64,000 bases of DNA from JACCZR01 sp963844805 (GTDB lineage: Bacteria; Actinomycetota; Thermoleophilia; Solirubrobacterales; Thermoleophilaceae). The stretch is from contig CAWJPU010000001.1 of NCBI GenBank assembly GCA_963844805.1, positions 62,001 through 126,000 of the forward strand. The letters run 5' to 3'. A program made the position numbers and the translations under genes. Positions 53,593 through 62,841 of this stretch are shown one piece after another. Each line of letters opens with the position of its first letter. The stretch's first letter is position 1. The notes under the pieces are model-generated. The model made no database searches. It was not told where the DNA came from and was given only the letters and a program-made list of their open reading frames with translations.

Positions 53593-53596
53593 GCGC

Positions 53597-54733
53597 CTAC
53601 CACTCCTTCAGCCGCGCCGTGATCAGCACGTCCTCGTCGATCACCTCGACGTCGGTGGACAGCGCGCGGGTGGCGTCGGCGATCTTCTCGGCGCCCTCCC
53701 CCTCCACCGCTGTCCGGGCCTCGCGCCCGCCGCTCAGCTTCGGCGCCACGAACACGCGCGCCTCGTCGACCTCGCCGGCGTCGAGGAAGGCGCCGGCCAG
53801 CCGCGGCCCGCCCTCCAACAGCAGCGACTGGACCCCGCGGGAGCCGAGCTCCCTCAGCGCGGGGCCCACGCGCGCGGCCTCGTTCTGGCCGGTCACCATC
53901 AGCACCTCGGCGCCCGCGGCGCGCAGCTTGTCGAGCGCCGTGTGCGACGCCGCGCGCGAGCAGACCACCAGCACCGGGGCCACGTCGCCGCCGGCGCCCT
54001 GCAGCAGCTTGGCGTCGAGCGGCAGGCGCCCCTCGGAGTCGAAGACCACGCGTAGCGGCTGCTCGCTCTCCGAGGCCCCGGGCAGACGGGTGGTCAGCAG
54101 CGGGTCGTCGGCCAGCGCCGTGCCCAGCCCGACCGCCACGGCGTCGCACTCCGAGCGCCAGCGATGGGCGCGGGCGCGGCTGGCCTCGCCCGATATCCAG
54201 CGCGAGTCGCCGGTGCTGGTGGCCACCTTGCCGTCGAGCGTCATGGCGAGCTTGAGCACCACGTGCGGGCAGCCCGTACGGGCGTGCTTTCGGAACGGCT
54301 GGTTGATCAGGCGCGCCGCCCGGGCGACGTCGCCGTTGACCGTCGTCACCTCGACGCCCTCGTCGCGCAGCACCCCCAGGCCGCGCCCGCTGACCTTGCC
54401 GGTGGGGTCGTCGGAGGCCACCACCACGCGCTTGATCCCGGCCTCGATGATTGCCTCTGTGCAAGGGGGCGTGCGGCCGGTGTGGGCGCACGGCTCCAGC
54501 GAGACGTACAGGGTCGCCCCGGCGGGGTCCTCGGTGCAGGCCCCGAGAGCGACTCGCTCGGCGTGCGGCGTGCCGGCGGCGGCGTGGAAGCCCTCGCCGA
54601 TCACCTGTCCCGACTTCACCACGACGGCGCCCACGAGGGGGTTGGGGCCGGTCCGCCCGCGCGCCTCGGCGGCCAGGTCGATCGTCCGCTCGAGATGGCG
54701 CTGATCACGCTCGTTGGGCTGTGTCGCGGGCAT
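53597..54733 (-). CDS. ribD: Bifunctional riboflavin deaminase/reductase RibD
   Basis: 378 residues, intact. Deaminase domain: GRTGPNPLVGAVVVKSGQVI, zinc ligands in GTPHAERVALGA and SLEPCAHTGRTPPCTEAI. Reductase domain: VVLKLAMTLDGKVATSTGDS RWISGEASRARAHRWRSECD, LLLEGGPRLAGAF. The first two steps after GTP cyclohydrolase. ATG 54733 directly abuts the 20-bp palindrome 54734-54753; the frame continues upstream but would run into the divergent gene. First gene of ribD-ribE-ribBA-ribH. Confidence 0.95.
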   Translation of the reverse strand: MPATQPNERDQRHLERTIDLAAEARGRTGPNPLVGAVVVKSGQVIGEGFHAAAGTPHAERVALGACTEDPAGATLYVSLEPCAHTGRTPPCTEAIIEAGIKRVVVASDDPTGKVSGRGLGVLRDEGVEVTTVNGDVARAARLINQPFRKHARTGCPHVVLKLAMTLDGKVATSTGDSRWISGEASRARAHRWRSECDAVAVGLGTALADDPLLTTRLPGASESEQPLRVVFDSEGRLPLDAKLLQGAGGDVAPVLVVCSRAASHTALDKLRAAGAEVLMVTGQNEAARVGPALRELGSRGVQSLLLEGGPRLAGAFLDAGEVDEARVFVAPKLSGGREARTAVEGEGAEKIADATRALSTDVEVIDEDVLITARLKEW

Positions 54734-54778
54734 GATTGACTCGCGAGTCAATCTACCAGCGCGAGGGGGTCCCCTCGC
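54734..54778. promoter_or_regulatory. 20-bp perfect palindrome plus hairpin between ribD and the divergent glycosyltransferase
   Basis: GATTGACTCGCGAGTCAATC (54734-54753) is perfectly self-complementary and ends at the ribD ATG. It is followed by GCGAGGGG-GT-CCCCTCGC (54761-54778), an 8-bp stem. Together they occupy most of the 58 bases separating two divergent start codons. The first has the size and form of a dimeric repressor operator with TTGACT (-35-like) on both strands. No FMN riboswitch is present or could fit. Confidence 0.65.
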
Positions 54779-54791
54779 TACGCTCCCCCGA

Positions 54792-56189
54792 GTGCGCAAG
54801 GTCGTGGTCGGGTGCTTTGTCCTTGCGGCCCTCTCTCTGCTTCTCCCTGCTCGCGGGCTCCATTTCGACTCGTGGGCGTGGGTCGTCTGGGGCCGCGAAA
54901 TACCCCTGCTCGAGCTCGACACGCTCGGGGGGCCGTCGTGGAAGCCGTTCCCGGTCGTGTTCACGACGATCTTCGCCCCCTTCTCCAAGATCGACGACGG
55001 CATTCCGCCGATGCTGTGGCTCATCGTCGCCCGCGCCGGGGGCTTCCTGTCGATCGCCATGGCCTACCGGCTGGCCTCGCGGCTGGTCGGCGACGAGCCG
55101 TGGTTGAAGGTCACCGCCGGCGTGGTCGCCGCGGCGGTGATGTGCATCACCCCGCGCTGGGGCCTGCTCATCGCCCAGGGCTTCACCGAGCCGCTGGCCG
55201 CCGGCCTGCTGCTGTGGGCCATCGAGCGCCACCTCGACGGCCACCGCGGCCAGGCGTTCTTCCTCGGCTTCCTGGTGGCGCTCAACCGGCCGGAGTTCTG
55301 GCCCTTCCTCGCCGCCTACGCGGTCTTCATGTGGCTCAAGGAGCCCGAGCACCGCCTGCTGGTGGCCGCCTGCCTCGTCCTGCTCCCGGTGATGTGGATC
55401 GTCCCCGAGTGGATCGGATCGGGCGACCCGCTCAGCGCCGGAAAGCAGGCGCGCAGCGAGCCCGGTTGGAGCCTGTCGCGCCAGGACCACCCGTGGCTTG
55501 CCGCTCTGCTGCGGAGCGCCGGGCTGATGCTGCACCCGCTGAAGCTGTGCGCCCTGTTCGGGGTGATCTGGGGCATCCGCACGCGCAACTGGCCGGTCAT
55601 CTGGATGGGCGGCGCCGTGGCGTTCTGGCTCGTGCTGGTGGCGGTCATGACCCAGGGCGGCTTCTCCGGCAACCCGCGCTACTTCCTGCTGGCGGTGGGC
55701 GTGACCACCGTGCTGGCAGGCATCGGCGTGGCGCGGCTGATCGCCCTGGGCACACAGCACGCCGGCGCGCGCGGCCATAGCCGCGGCGCTGGTCCTGGTG
55801 ACCGCTCCGTTCGCCTACCTGCGCGCGCCGTTCGCCTGGCGCGAGGTCTCCTTCGCGGTGGGCAACGCGAAGCTCAACCGCTGGCTCGAGGAGGCCGTCG
55901 ACGAGGCCGGCGGCCCCAAGCTGACCGAGCGCGGCAAGGTGCACGTCAACCGCGGCTTCATCCCGCACATGGCCTGGGAGATGAAGGTGCCCATCCGCGC
56001 GCTGCAGCGCCCGGGCGCGCCGCACCGGATCGTGTTCACCGCCAAGTACCGCCACTCCGGCCGCGCCGGTGGCGATCGTCTTCGGCTCGAAGGTCGAAGA
56101 CGCTGGCCCAGGTCGGCCCCTGGCGCGTGCTCGACGTGCGCGGCACGCCGCCTGACGGCTTCGTCGGTCCGGTCGTCGCGCCGCGATGA
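54792..56189 (+). CDS. GT-C-type membrane protein, paralogue of 61230-62837, frameshifted
   Basis: About 465 residues after repair near 55770, 56062 and 56095. Around ten hydrophobic segments; the first external loop reads HFDSWAWVVWGREI, then GGPSWKPFPVVFTTIFAP, nearly the same as in the gene at 61230 (YDPWAWILWGREI, GGPSWKPLPVVFTTVFSL). A C-terminal soluble domain contains HVNRGFIPHMAWEMKVPIRA and WRVLDVRGTPPDGFVGPVV. The architecture suggests a polyprenyl-phosphate-sugar-dependent glycosyltransferase of the envelope, but no canonical family was recognised. It is coupled to the next gene by ATGA. Confidence 0.65.
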   Translation: MRKVVVGCFVLAALSLLLPARGLHFDSWAWVVWGREIPLLELDTLGGPSWKPFPVVFTTIFAPFSKIDDGIPPMLWLIVARAGGFLSIAMAYRLASRLVGDEPWLKVTAGVVAAAVMCITPRWGLLIAQGFTEPLAAGLLLWAIERHLDGHRGQAFFLGFLVALNRPEFWPFLAAYAVFMWLKEPEHRLLVAACLVLLPVMWIVPEWIGSGDPLSAGKQARSEPGWSLSRQDHPWLAALLRSAGLMLHPLKLCALFGVIWGIRTRNWPVIWMGGAVAFWLVLVAVMTQGGFSGNPRYFLLAVGVTTVLAGIGVARLIALGTQHAGARGHSRGAGPGDRSVRLPARAVRLARGLLRGGQREAQPLARGGRRRGRRPQADRARQGARQPRLHPAHGLGDEGAHPRAAAPGRAAPDRVHRQVPPLRPRRWRSSSARRSKTLAQVGPWRVLDVRGTPPDGFVGPVVAPR

Positions 56190-58021
56190 GCCGCCTGCGA
56201 CCACTCCTCCAGCCCGCCCCGCTGATCCTGGCCGGGATCGTGCTCGCCGGCCTGGCGGTGCGGCGTGATCAACAACCGCTACGGCCTGCCCGTACGTCTT
56301 CACCCACGACGAGGCCGAGCACTTCACCCACCGGGCGGTGCAGCATGTTCCGCGAGGACTTCGACCCCGGGCTACTACGAGAACCCCACCACCTATACGT
56401 ACCTCGTCTACGCAGCGCTGCGGGTTCACTTCGGGGTGGTGGGCTCGCTGGTCGGCGGCGCCGGGGACTTCGCCATTGCCCCGTGGCAACGTGACGAGTC
56501 AGTTCGCCACCGATCCCACCAACGTCTGGATCGCCGCGCGCAGCTTCACCGCGCTGCTCGTGCATGGCGGGAGTGGTCGTTCTGCTACTTCGCGGGACGC
56601 AAGCTCTTCGGCCGTCGCGAGGGGCTGGTGGCGGCGGCGGTCCTGGCCTTCGCGTTCCTGGCCGTCACCTACTCGAGGCAGGCGGTGACCGACGTCGGCG
56701 CGCTTACCGGAGTCGCGCTCGCCCTGCTGTTCGCGGTCAAGGTCGATCGAGGACGGGCGAGAGGCGCTGGTTCGCGCTGGCCGGCGCCTCGGCCGGCTTG
56801 GCGCTCTCGTTCAAGTACACGGCCGGGCTCGTGTTGCTTCCCGTGGGCCTCGCGGCGCTGCTGCGCCTGCGGGCCGAGCCACTGCGCACGGTGCTGTCGG
56901 GCCTGCTGGCGCTGGCCTGCACCGCGGTCACCTTCGCCGTGCTGAATCCGTACCTGATCATCCGCTTCTCGGAGTTCCTCCACAAGGTCCGCGCCCAGGC
57001 CGAGGTGGCGGGAAATCTGGCCAAGGCGGGCCAGGAGGGCAGCGCGCCCTTCTACTACCTGGACAGCCTCACCTGGGGCCTCGGCTGGGCGGTAGGCGCT
57101 CGCCGCGCTGGCCGGCGTGGTGGTGCTCGCGCGGCGCGACTGGCGCCGCGCCCTGCTGCTGGCGGCGTTCCCCGTCGCGCTGTTCCTCGTACCTGAGCCT
57201 GCAGTCGCGCTACTTCGGGCGCTGGCTGCTGCCCGCCTACCCCGCGCTTGCTCTGCTCGCCGGCGTGGCGCTGGTGCGGCGCCGGCGACTGGCTGACCCG
57301 CCGGCGGCCGCGGCTGGCGCCCTTCGCGGTGGCCGCGCTGACCCTCCTCGTCCTGCTGCAGGGCCTCATCGCCGACGTCCGCACCACCGTGGTGCTGGGC
57401 CGCGAGGACACGCGCCTCGAGGCGCGCCGCTACCTGGCCTGCCACTACCCGCCCCAGCTGCGCATCTCGATCGAGCCCGCGATCCCCGACCGCTTCTACC
57501 GCGCCGCCCCCGACGGGCGCCTGCCGTCCTGGCTGGGCCGCTGCGGCGCGCGGCGGCTACTCCTACCGCAGCGCCGGCGGGCCGACGGGTGTGCGAGCCC
57601 CAGGAGCCGGGCCAGTTCAGCCGCCCGGCGAACAAGCTGAAGTCGTCGAACTACCACTTCGCCCTCTCGCCCCAGGCGATCGACGACATGCGCTTCTACG
57701 GCTACTGCACGGTGATGACCATCAGCCTGGTGCGCGACCGCGTCGAGCAGATCGGCTCGCGCAAGGTGCGCGCCTACTACCGGCGCCTGGAGCGCGAGGC
57801 CGACCTGGTCAAGGTCTGGAGCCCCTACCGCAAGGGCGCGAAGCCGCCCCCGTTCGACTTCGACCTCTCCTACAACTACTACCCGCGGCGCCTTCGAGCG
57901 CCCGGGGCCGGAGATCAAGCTCTACCGCCTGCGCAACTGCAGGCAGGGCGTGGGGCCCTCGGCAGTTCGAGTGCCGAGGACCCCGAACGTGCCCCCTGGT
58001 GCGCCTCCCGAAGACGCCTGA
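56186..58021 (+). CDS. GT39/ArnT-like glycosyltransferase, heavily frameshifted
   Basis: About a dozen shifts interrupt this ~600-residue gene; where checked, each is one extra G or C (for example near 56262, 56293, 56338, 56373). The restored N-terminus reads GVINNRYGLPYVFTHDEAEH FTHRAV with the Asp-Glu pair of GT-C enzymes in the first external loop. Multiple membrane helices and YLDSLTWGLGWAVG follow, then a soluble C-terminal part (PAIPDRFYRAAPDGRLPSWL ... YHFALSPQAIDDMRFYGYCT). It likely transfers a sugar from a polyprenyl carrier outside the membrane. The end is at TGA 58021 after frame correction; some inner boundaries are unsure. Confidence 0.68.
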
Positions 58022-58099
58022 CGCGCCTTGCCAGCGCGCCTGGCGAGCCAGGCCCCGCCTGCTGACCGTCGCGCTGGACGGCCTGCGGGCGCGGACGCC

Positions 58100-59644
58100 C
58101 TAGCTGGAGAGCGGCTCCTTCTGGGCCTTGGTCTCCGGGGCCTCGATGTAGGGCTGCTTCTCGTCCTGGGTCTCCTCCTCGTGGTACGCCGACTCGGCGT
58201 TCACGGCCCAGAGATCGTGCTCGGTGCCCTTGACCAGGTTGTCCACCGCGCGCATGGCGGTGAGCATCGAGTGGTCGGAGTTGTTGTAGCGGTGCAGCCC
58301 GTTGCGCCCGACCTGCTGGAAGTTGTCCAGCCCGTCCACGAAGGAGCGGATGGTCGCGATGCGGTCGGAGTAGTCCATGTCGTACATGGGGTACGCCTTG
58401 GGCACCCGGGTGGCGAAGCCGAACTGCAGCTTGTCGCGCGATGAGAGGCCGAGCTTCTCGAGCTCCTTCATGCCGAGCTCGACCAGCTTCTCGTCCTGCA
58501 TCTCCCACAGGTGGTCACCGGCGAAGCAGAAGTACTCCAGGCCGACGCAGGCCTTGGTGTCGTCCGGGACCATCCAGGGGCTCCAGGAGCGGAAGTTCTG
58601 GATCCGGCCGACCTCGACGTCGGGCTCGTGGATGTAGATCCAGTTGTCGGGGAACAGGTCCTCCCCGTCGAGCACCAGCGAGACCGTGAGGAAGTCCCGG
58701 TAGCGCAGCCCCTTGGCGGCGGCGATGACCTCGCCCCTGGGGCGCGGCTCGGCCATACCCACGGTGTTGCGCAGCGGCAATGAGGAGATCACGTGCTCGG
58801 CCTCGTAGACCTCATCCTTGGTGTGCAGGCGCACGACGCGCGAGCCCTCCATCTCCAGCTTGGTGACCGGCGTGTTCATGAGGATCTTGCCGCCGAGCTT
58901 CTGGATGTCGTCGGTCATCGTCTCCCACATCTGGCCCGGGCCGTAGCGCGGGTAGTGGAACTCGCCGATGAGCGTCTTGATCTCGTCGCCCTTGTTGCCG
59001 AAGAAGGCGGCCTTGGCGGCGCTGAAGAAGGACAGCCCCTTGATGCGCTGGGCGGCCCAGTCGGCACGGATCTCCGATACCGGCACGCCCCAGACCTTCT
59101 CGGTGTAGGAGCGGAAGAAGTTGTCGAACAGCCGCTTGCCGAAGCGGTTGATCACCCACTGCTCGAAGGTGTCCTCGCGGCCCTTGGGCTTGACCTTGGC
59201 CCAGGCGTAGCTGAGCATGCAGCGGGTCAGCTCGACCGGGCCGAGCTTCTTGATCACGTCGGCCCCGCGCAGCGGGTAGTCGAGGAAGCGCTGGCGCCAG
59301 TAGATGCGCGACATGCGCGGGCGCTTCAGGAACTCCTCGCGCATGATCTCGTGCCAGAGGTCGTCGACCTCCTGCACCTTGGTGAAGAAGCGGTGGCCGC
59401 CGAGGTCGAAGCGGTACTGGCCGCCCGGGCCGTCGCGGACCTCGGTCTTGGCGATGCCGCCAACCTGGTCCTCGGCCTCGAAGATGATCACCGGGAGCCC
59501 CTGCTTGGCCAGCAGGTAGCCGGCCGTCAGGCCGGCGGGGCCGCCGCCGATGATGAGGGTGGGCTTGTCGCGGATCTCGGGATGCGCGAGCTCCGCGGGG
59601 GGAGCCACGTGCTCCGCGGGGGAATTGCTGTTGCCGTCTGCCAT
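58100..59644 (-). CDS. FAD-dependent UGM/protoporphyrinogen-oxidase-like protein
   Basis: 514 residues, intact. An N-terminal FAD-binding Rossmann motif (TLIIGGGPAGLTAGYLLAKQ) follows a ~25-residue lead; then EDQVGGIAKTEVRDGPGGQY, FDLGGHRFFTK, YPLRGADVIKKLG, EQWVINRFGKRLFDNFFRSY TEKVWG and VISSLPLRNTVGM. The layout resembles UDP-galactopyranose mutase and amine-oxidase-like proteins found in envelope-polysaccharide loci. Lies 8 bases after the GT39-like gene 59652-61220 on the same strand. ATG 59644 is chosen; upstream codons overlap that gene. The reaction is unknown. Confidence 0.8.
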   Translation of the reverse strand: MADGNSNSPAEHVAPPAELAHPEIRDKPTLIIGGGPAGLTAGYLLAKQGLPVIIFEAEDQVGGIAKTEVRDGPGGQYRFDLGGHRFFTKVQEVDDLWHEIMREEFLKRPRMSRIYWRQRFLDYPLRGADVIKKLGPVELTRCMLSYAWAKVKPKGREDTFEQWVINRFGKRLFDNFFRSYTEKVWGVPVSEIRADWAAQRIKGLSFFSAAKAAFFGNKGDEIKTLIGEFHYPRYGPGQMWETMTDDIQKLGGKILMNTPVTKLEMEGSRVVRLHTKDEVYEAEHVISSLPLRNTVGMAEPRPRGEVIAAAKGLRYRDFLTVSLVLDGEDLFPDNWIYIHEPDVEVGRIQNFRSWSPWMVPDDTKACVGLEYFCFAGDHLWEMQDEKLVELGMKELEKLGLSSRDKLQFGFATRVPKAYPMYDMDYSDRIATIRSFVDGLDNFQQVGRNGLHRYNNSDHSMLTAMRAVDNLVKGTEHDLWAVNAESAYHEEETQDEKQPYIEAPETKAQKEPLSS

Positions 59645-59651
59645 TTCGTCC

Positions 59652-61220
59652 TCAGCTTGTCTTCTCGTACAGCACTCCGCGCACACCGATGCGGGTCGCC
59701 CGCCGGTAGAACTCCGGAGCCGGTTGCAGTTGACGGAAGCGCGGGTTGGAGCCCATGTCCAGGCCCCACTGGGCCGACCGCCGGCGCACGAGCTGTGTCC
59801 ACGGTGCGTCCCAGTCGTTCTGCTGCGTGGTGACCGGGTGCACGAAGAACACCTTCGCGCCGCGCGGGAGCCTAGCAAGCAGCGGATCGAGATTACGAGC
59901 GGGGCGCGCCGCGATCATGCGGTCCTGGGCGTCGGTCCAGTCCATCACGGCCGGGTTCTTGACCGGCCCGAGGGGGGTCGCGTACTTGAGCCCCCGCACC
60001 GGCAGGTGGTAGTCGATCAGCGGCGTCTGCTCGGGCTGCATGACCACGACGAGGTCACCCGTGCGCAGTTGCGGGGTTGCGGTCTTGCCCAGATCGGCGG
60101 CGTTGGACTTGTTCCTCAGCTCGTAGCTCTTGGGGATCGCCCAGATCCCGAGGATGATCACCAGGGCGACCAGGCCCAGGTTCCCGGCACGGGCCAGGCC
60201 CACCGAGGCCAGGAGCAGCAGGAAGCCGAGCGTCGCGCCGAGGTAGCGGGTGGTCCAGGCCGGCGATACCTGCGAGATCAGCCAGGCGACGGCCAGAGTG
60301 GCCAAGAACCCGATGGCGATGGTGATCACCGCCTGGCGCTCCTTGCTCATGCGTTCGCGCGTAGCCAGCGCCAGGCCCGAGCCGGCGGCGAGCACCAGCG
60401 CCACGGTGGCCGCCCCGCCGCCCAGCAGCGACTTGGAGATCTGCACGGGCGCGCCGAACTTGGGCGGGTCGAGCCAGGGCGCGCCCGTGTGCTGGACCTG
60501 GTGGATCAGGGTGGGCACCCAGGGCAGGTACAGCAGACCGGCCGCGCCGAAGCCGATGGCGGCGTCGCGCAAGAGCGCGCGCCGGTCGTCGCTGGTGCGC
60601 CACAGGAAGGCGAACGCGACCACCAGGCCGGCGGCCACGAACATGCCCCAGTTGTGCGTGTAGAGCAGCGCCGCCAGCGACACCGCGACCACAGGCAGGT
60701 ACTGCCGGCGACGGAAGACGAACACGTTCACGAAGGCCGCGGTGACCACCAGGCTCAGCAGCACCATCAGCGAGTACATGCGCGTCTCCTGCGCGTACGT
60801 CGTGACGAACGGGTTGACCGCGGCCAGCGCCGCGCCGATCAGCCCCGCCCGGCGCCCGAAGAGCGTCCAGCCCGCCCACAGCATCGCCGGGATGAACAGC
60901 AGCGAGATGAGCACCGACAGTCCTTGCGTCTCCGCCGGCCCATCGCCGATGGCGCTCGTCCACAGGTGCAGCAGCATGTAGTACAGCGGCGGTGAGCCGT
61001 CCAGCCGCAGCGTCCCCGGGATGTCGAAGAAGGGCTGGGACGAGATGCCGATCGAGAGCCCCTCGTCCATCCACAGCGACTCCCCGAGGCTGAGGGTGCG
61101 CAGGACGAGCGAGACCGCGACCAGCCCGAGCACGAGCAGCCAAACCCACCAGTTGCCCTGGGGAGGGGAGGCTTGGATGCGAGGCAGGCCTCGCGGCCGG
61201 CGGGACGCGACGGAGGCCAC
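59652..61220 (-). CDS. GT39-family membrane glycosyltransferase
   Basis: 522 residues, intact. About 11-12 transmembrane segments; the first loop has SLGESLWMDEGLSIGISSQP with the Asp-Glu pair typical of PMT/ArnT-like GT-C enzymes, followed by RLDGSPPLYYMLLHLWTSAI G and TYAQETRMYSLMVLLSLVVT. The C-terminal ~150 residues form a soluble external domain (VMQPEQTPLIDYHLPVRGLK YATPLG). It presumably uses a polyprenyl-phosphate sugar donor to modify lipids, glycans or proteins outside the membrane. It follows the 61230 gene by 9 bases and precedes the flavoprotein. Confidence 0.85.
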   Translation of the reverse strand: MASVASRRPRGLPRIQASPPQGNWWVWLLVLGLVAVSLVLRTLSLGESLWMDEGLSIGISSQPFFDIPGTLRLDGSPPLYYMLLHLWTSAIGDGPAETQGLSVLISLLFIPAMLWAGWTLFGRRAGLIGAALAAVNPFVTTYAQETRMYSLMVLLSLVVTAAFVNVFVFRRRQYLPVVAVSLAALLYTHNWGMFVAAGLVVAFAFLWRTSDDRRALLRDAAIGFGAAGLLYLPWVPTLIHQVQHTGAPWLDPPKFGAPVQISKSLLGGGAATVALVLAAGSGLALATRERMSKERQAVITIAIGFLATLAVAWLISQVSPAWTTRYLGATLGFLLLLASVGLARAGNLGLVALVIILGIWAIPKSYELRNKSNAADLGKTATPQLRTGDLVVVMQPEQTPLIDYHLPVRGLKYATPLGPVKNPAVMDWTDAQDRMIAARPARNLDPLLARLPRGAKVFFVHPVTTQQNDWDAPWTQLVRRRSAQWGLDMGSNPRFRQLQPAPEFYRRATRIGVRGVLYEKTS

Positions 61221-61229
61221 CCGGAAACC

Positions 61230-62837
61230 TTAGCCAGCCGACACCCGGCCACCCGCGGGTGCACGAGGCGCGTCAGCGCCGGCGGCGGGGCAGTCGCGGC
61301 TGCCGATCGGGGGCACGGTCAGGACCCGCCAGCTTTCCACGCGGGCGATCTGGCGGTACCGGCGCCGGCGGTCTGTGAGCTTGATTACCAGTGGGCCCCG
61401 GGGGAGGGTCCGGGTGCGGAAGGCGGCGCCCGGCGGCGGCGTGCCCTCGAGCGAACGCACGTCGGATCCGTGCACGCCCAGCTCGTAGGCGACCATCTGT
61501 GTCTGGTAGGGCCCGGAATACAGCCCGCCACACGCCGTGAGACGCTCCTTGCCGCCCGCGGCGGCGATCACCCGCTCGAGGTTGGGCCACAGCGAGCTCT
61601 CGTAGCGCATCGAGCGCTGCAGCTTGCGGACGAAGGTAGTCCCCGTGTCCGCCTCCAACCGCACGCCGACAACGAGGATGGCGGCGAAGGCCAGCGCGAC
61701 GGCGACGGCCCGGGCCCAGTCGCGGCCGGTCAAGCGCTCGGCCAGCGTGCCCGCCCCCTGCAGGGTGAAGGCCACGCCCACCCCGGCGAGGATGATGAAG
61801 GCCGCCGAGGAGACGATCAGGTAACGCTGGTTGCCCGCGTAGCCGGCCTCGGTCATCACCGCGACCAGCGCGAACCAGGCGCAGCCACCGCCGAACAGGG
61901 CCAAGACAGGACCGTGGCGACGATGCCGCAGGTAGCTGTAGAGCGCCCAGGCCACCGCCACCGCGGCGCCGACCTTCACCGGCATGACGAGCGTGTCGGC
62001 GAAGCGCTCGAGCAGCTCCAGCGAAGGGCTGTCGGCGAATGCGGCGCTGCCGCGGTTGGGATTGGTGGCGCGGGTGGCGGCCCGCAGCGCCTGGCCCGAG
62101 CCCCACAGCTCCGGGCCGAACCAGAGCAGGGGCACCAGCAGGCCGAGGAGCAGCGTGCGGAGCCGCAGGGCAGGCTCGCGGAGGAGCAGGAAGAGGCCGT
62201 AGAGGCCGAGGAAGGGCCAGACCTCGGGCCGCAACAGCGCGGCGGCCAGGCCGAAGTACAGGGCGTGGTCACGGCGCCCGTCGAGGTGCCGCTCGAAGGC
62301 AAGCAGGACCAGAGCCACCATCAGCGCCTCGGAGTTGCCCATCGCGGCGTCGCGCACGAAGTTGAGGCTGGTCAGCAGCAGCAGCGTGCACGCTCCGCCC
62401 CCGAGCACGCCGGAGAGGCCGCCGCCCGCAAGCCGGTAGGCCACGCGGAAGGCCATGACGCAGGCCAGCAGTCCCCCCGCCCGGGCCACGGCCAGCCAGA
62501 GGTACGGGGCCGTGTCCTCGCCGAACAGCGAGAAGACCGTCGTGAACACCACCGGCAGGGGCTTCCAGGACGGGCCCCCTTCCGTCACCAGATCGAGGTG
62601 GACGATCTCGCGGCCCCAGAGGATCCACGCCCACGGGTCGTAGGTCGGCGTGGCGTAGAGGAAGAGGCTCAACGCGCCGAGTGCGATACAGACCGCGAAC
62701 ACCACCCAGAGCGAGCCAGGCGGGCGCCGCACCCCCTCGGCGCTCGCGGTGTCCCGCGGGAGCGGGATCGAGCGGCTCTCGCGGCCCCCTCCTCTCCTCA
62801 AGCGGAGAAGACGGGCCGATGCGCCCGGCGTACGCAT
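61230..62837 (-). CDS. GT-C-type membrane protein, paralogue of 54792-56189
   Basis: 535 residues, intact. A basic N-terminal tail is followed by ~11 hydrophobic segments. The first external loop (TYDPWAWILWGREIVHLDL, GGPSWKPLPVVFTTVFSLFG) matches the 54792 gene. A Cys-containing C-terminal domain ends LTVPPIGSRDCPAAGADAP. Being intact, it is the better template for the pair. The shared WAWxxWGREI/GGPSWKP signature probably marks the donor or acceptor site facing the exterior. It lies 4 bases after the flippase-like gene. Specific activity not assignable. Confidence 0.72.
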   Translation of the reverse strand: MRTPGASARLLRLRRGGGRESRSIPLPRDTASAEGVRRPPGSLWVVFAVCIALGALSLFLYATPTYDPWAWILWGREIVHLDLVTEGGPSWKPLPVVFTTVFSLFGEDTAPYLWLAVARAGGLLACVMAFRVAYRLAGGGLSGVLGGGACTLLLLTSLNFVRDAAMGNSEALMVALVLLAFERHLDGRRDHALYFGLAAALLRPEVWPFLGLYGLFLLLREPALRLRTLLLGLLVPLLWFGPELWGSGQALRAATRATNPNRGSAAFADSPSLELLERFADTLVMPVKVGAAVAVAWALYSYLRHRRHGPVLALFGGGCAWFALVAVMTEAGYAGNQRYLIVSSAAFIILAGVGVAFTLQGAGTLAERLTGRDWARAVAVALAFAAILVVGVRLEADTGTTFVRKLQRSMRYESSLWPNLERVIAAAGGKERLTACGGLYSGPYQTQMVAYELGVHGSDVRSLEGTPPPGAAFRTRTLPRGPLVIKLTDRRRRYRQIARVESWRVLTVPPIGSRDCPAAGADAPRAPAGGRVSAG

Positions 62838-62841
62838 GTCG

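Noticed and set aside
54734..54791. FMN riboswitch upstream of ribD
   Set aside because: Only 58 bases separate the divergent start codons and they contain a palindrome and a simple hairpin; the multi-stem FMN aptamer cannot fit.
56186..58021. Programmed ribosomal frameshifting or pseudogenisation of the glycosyltransferase
   Set aside because: Around a dozen extra single bases without slippery sequences, with full motif retention after removal, fit sequencing error better.
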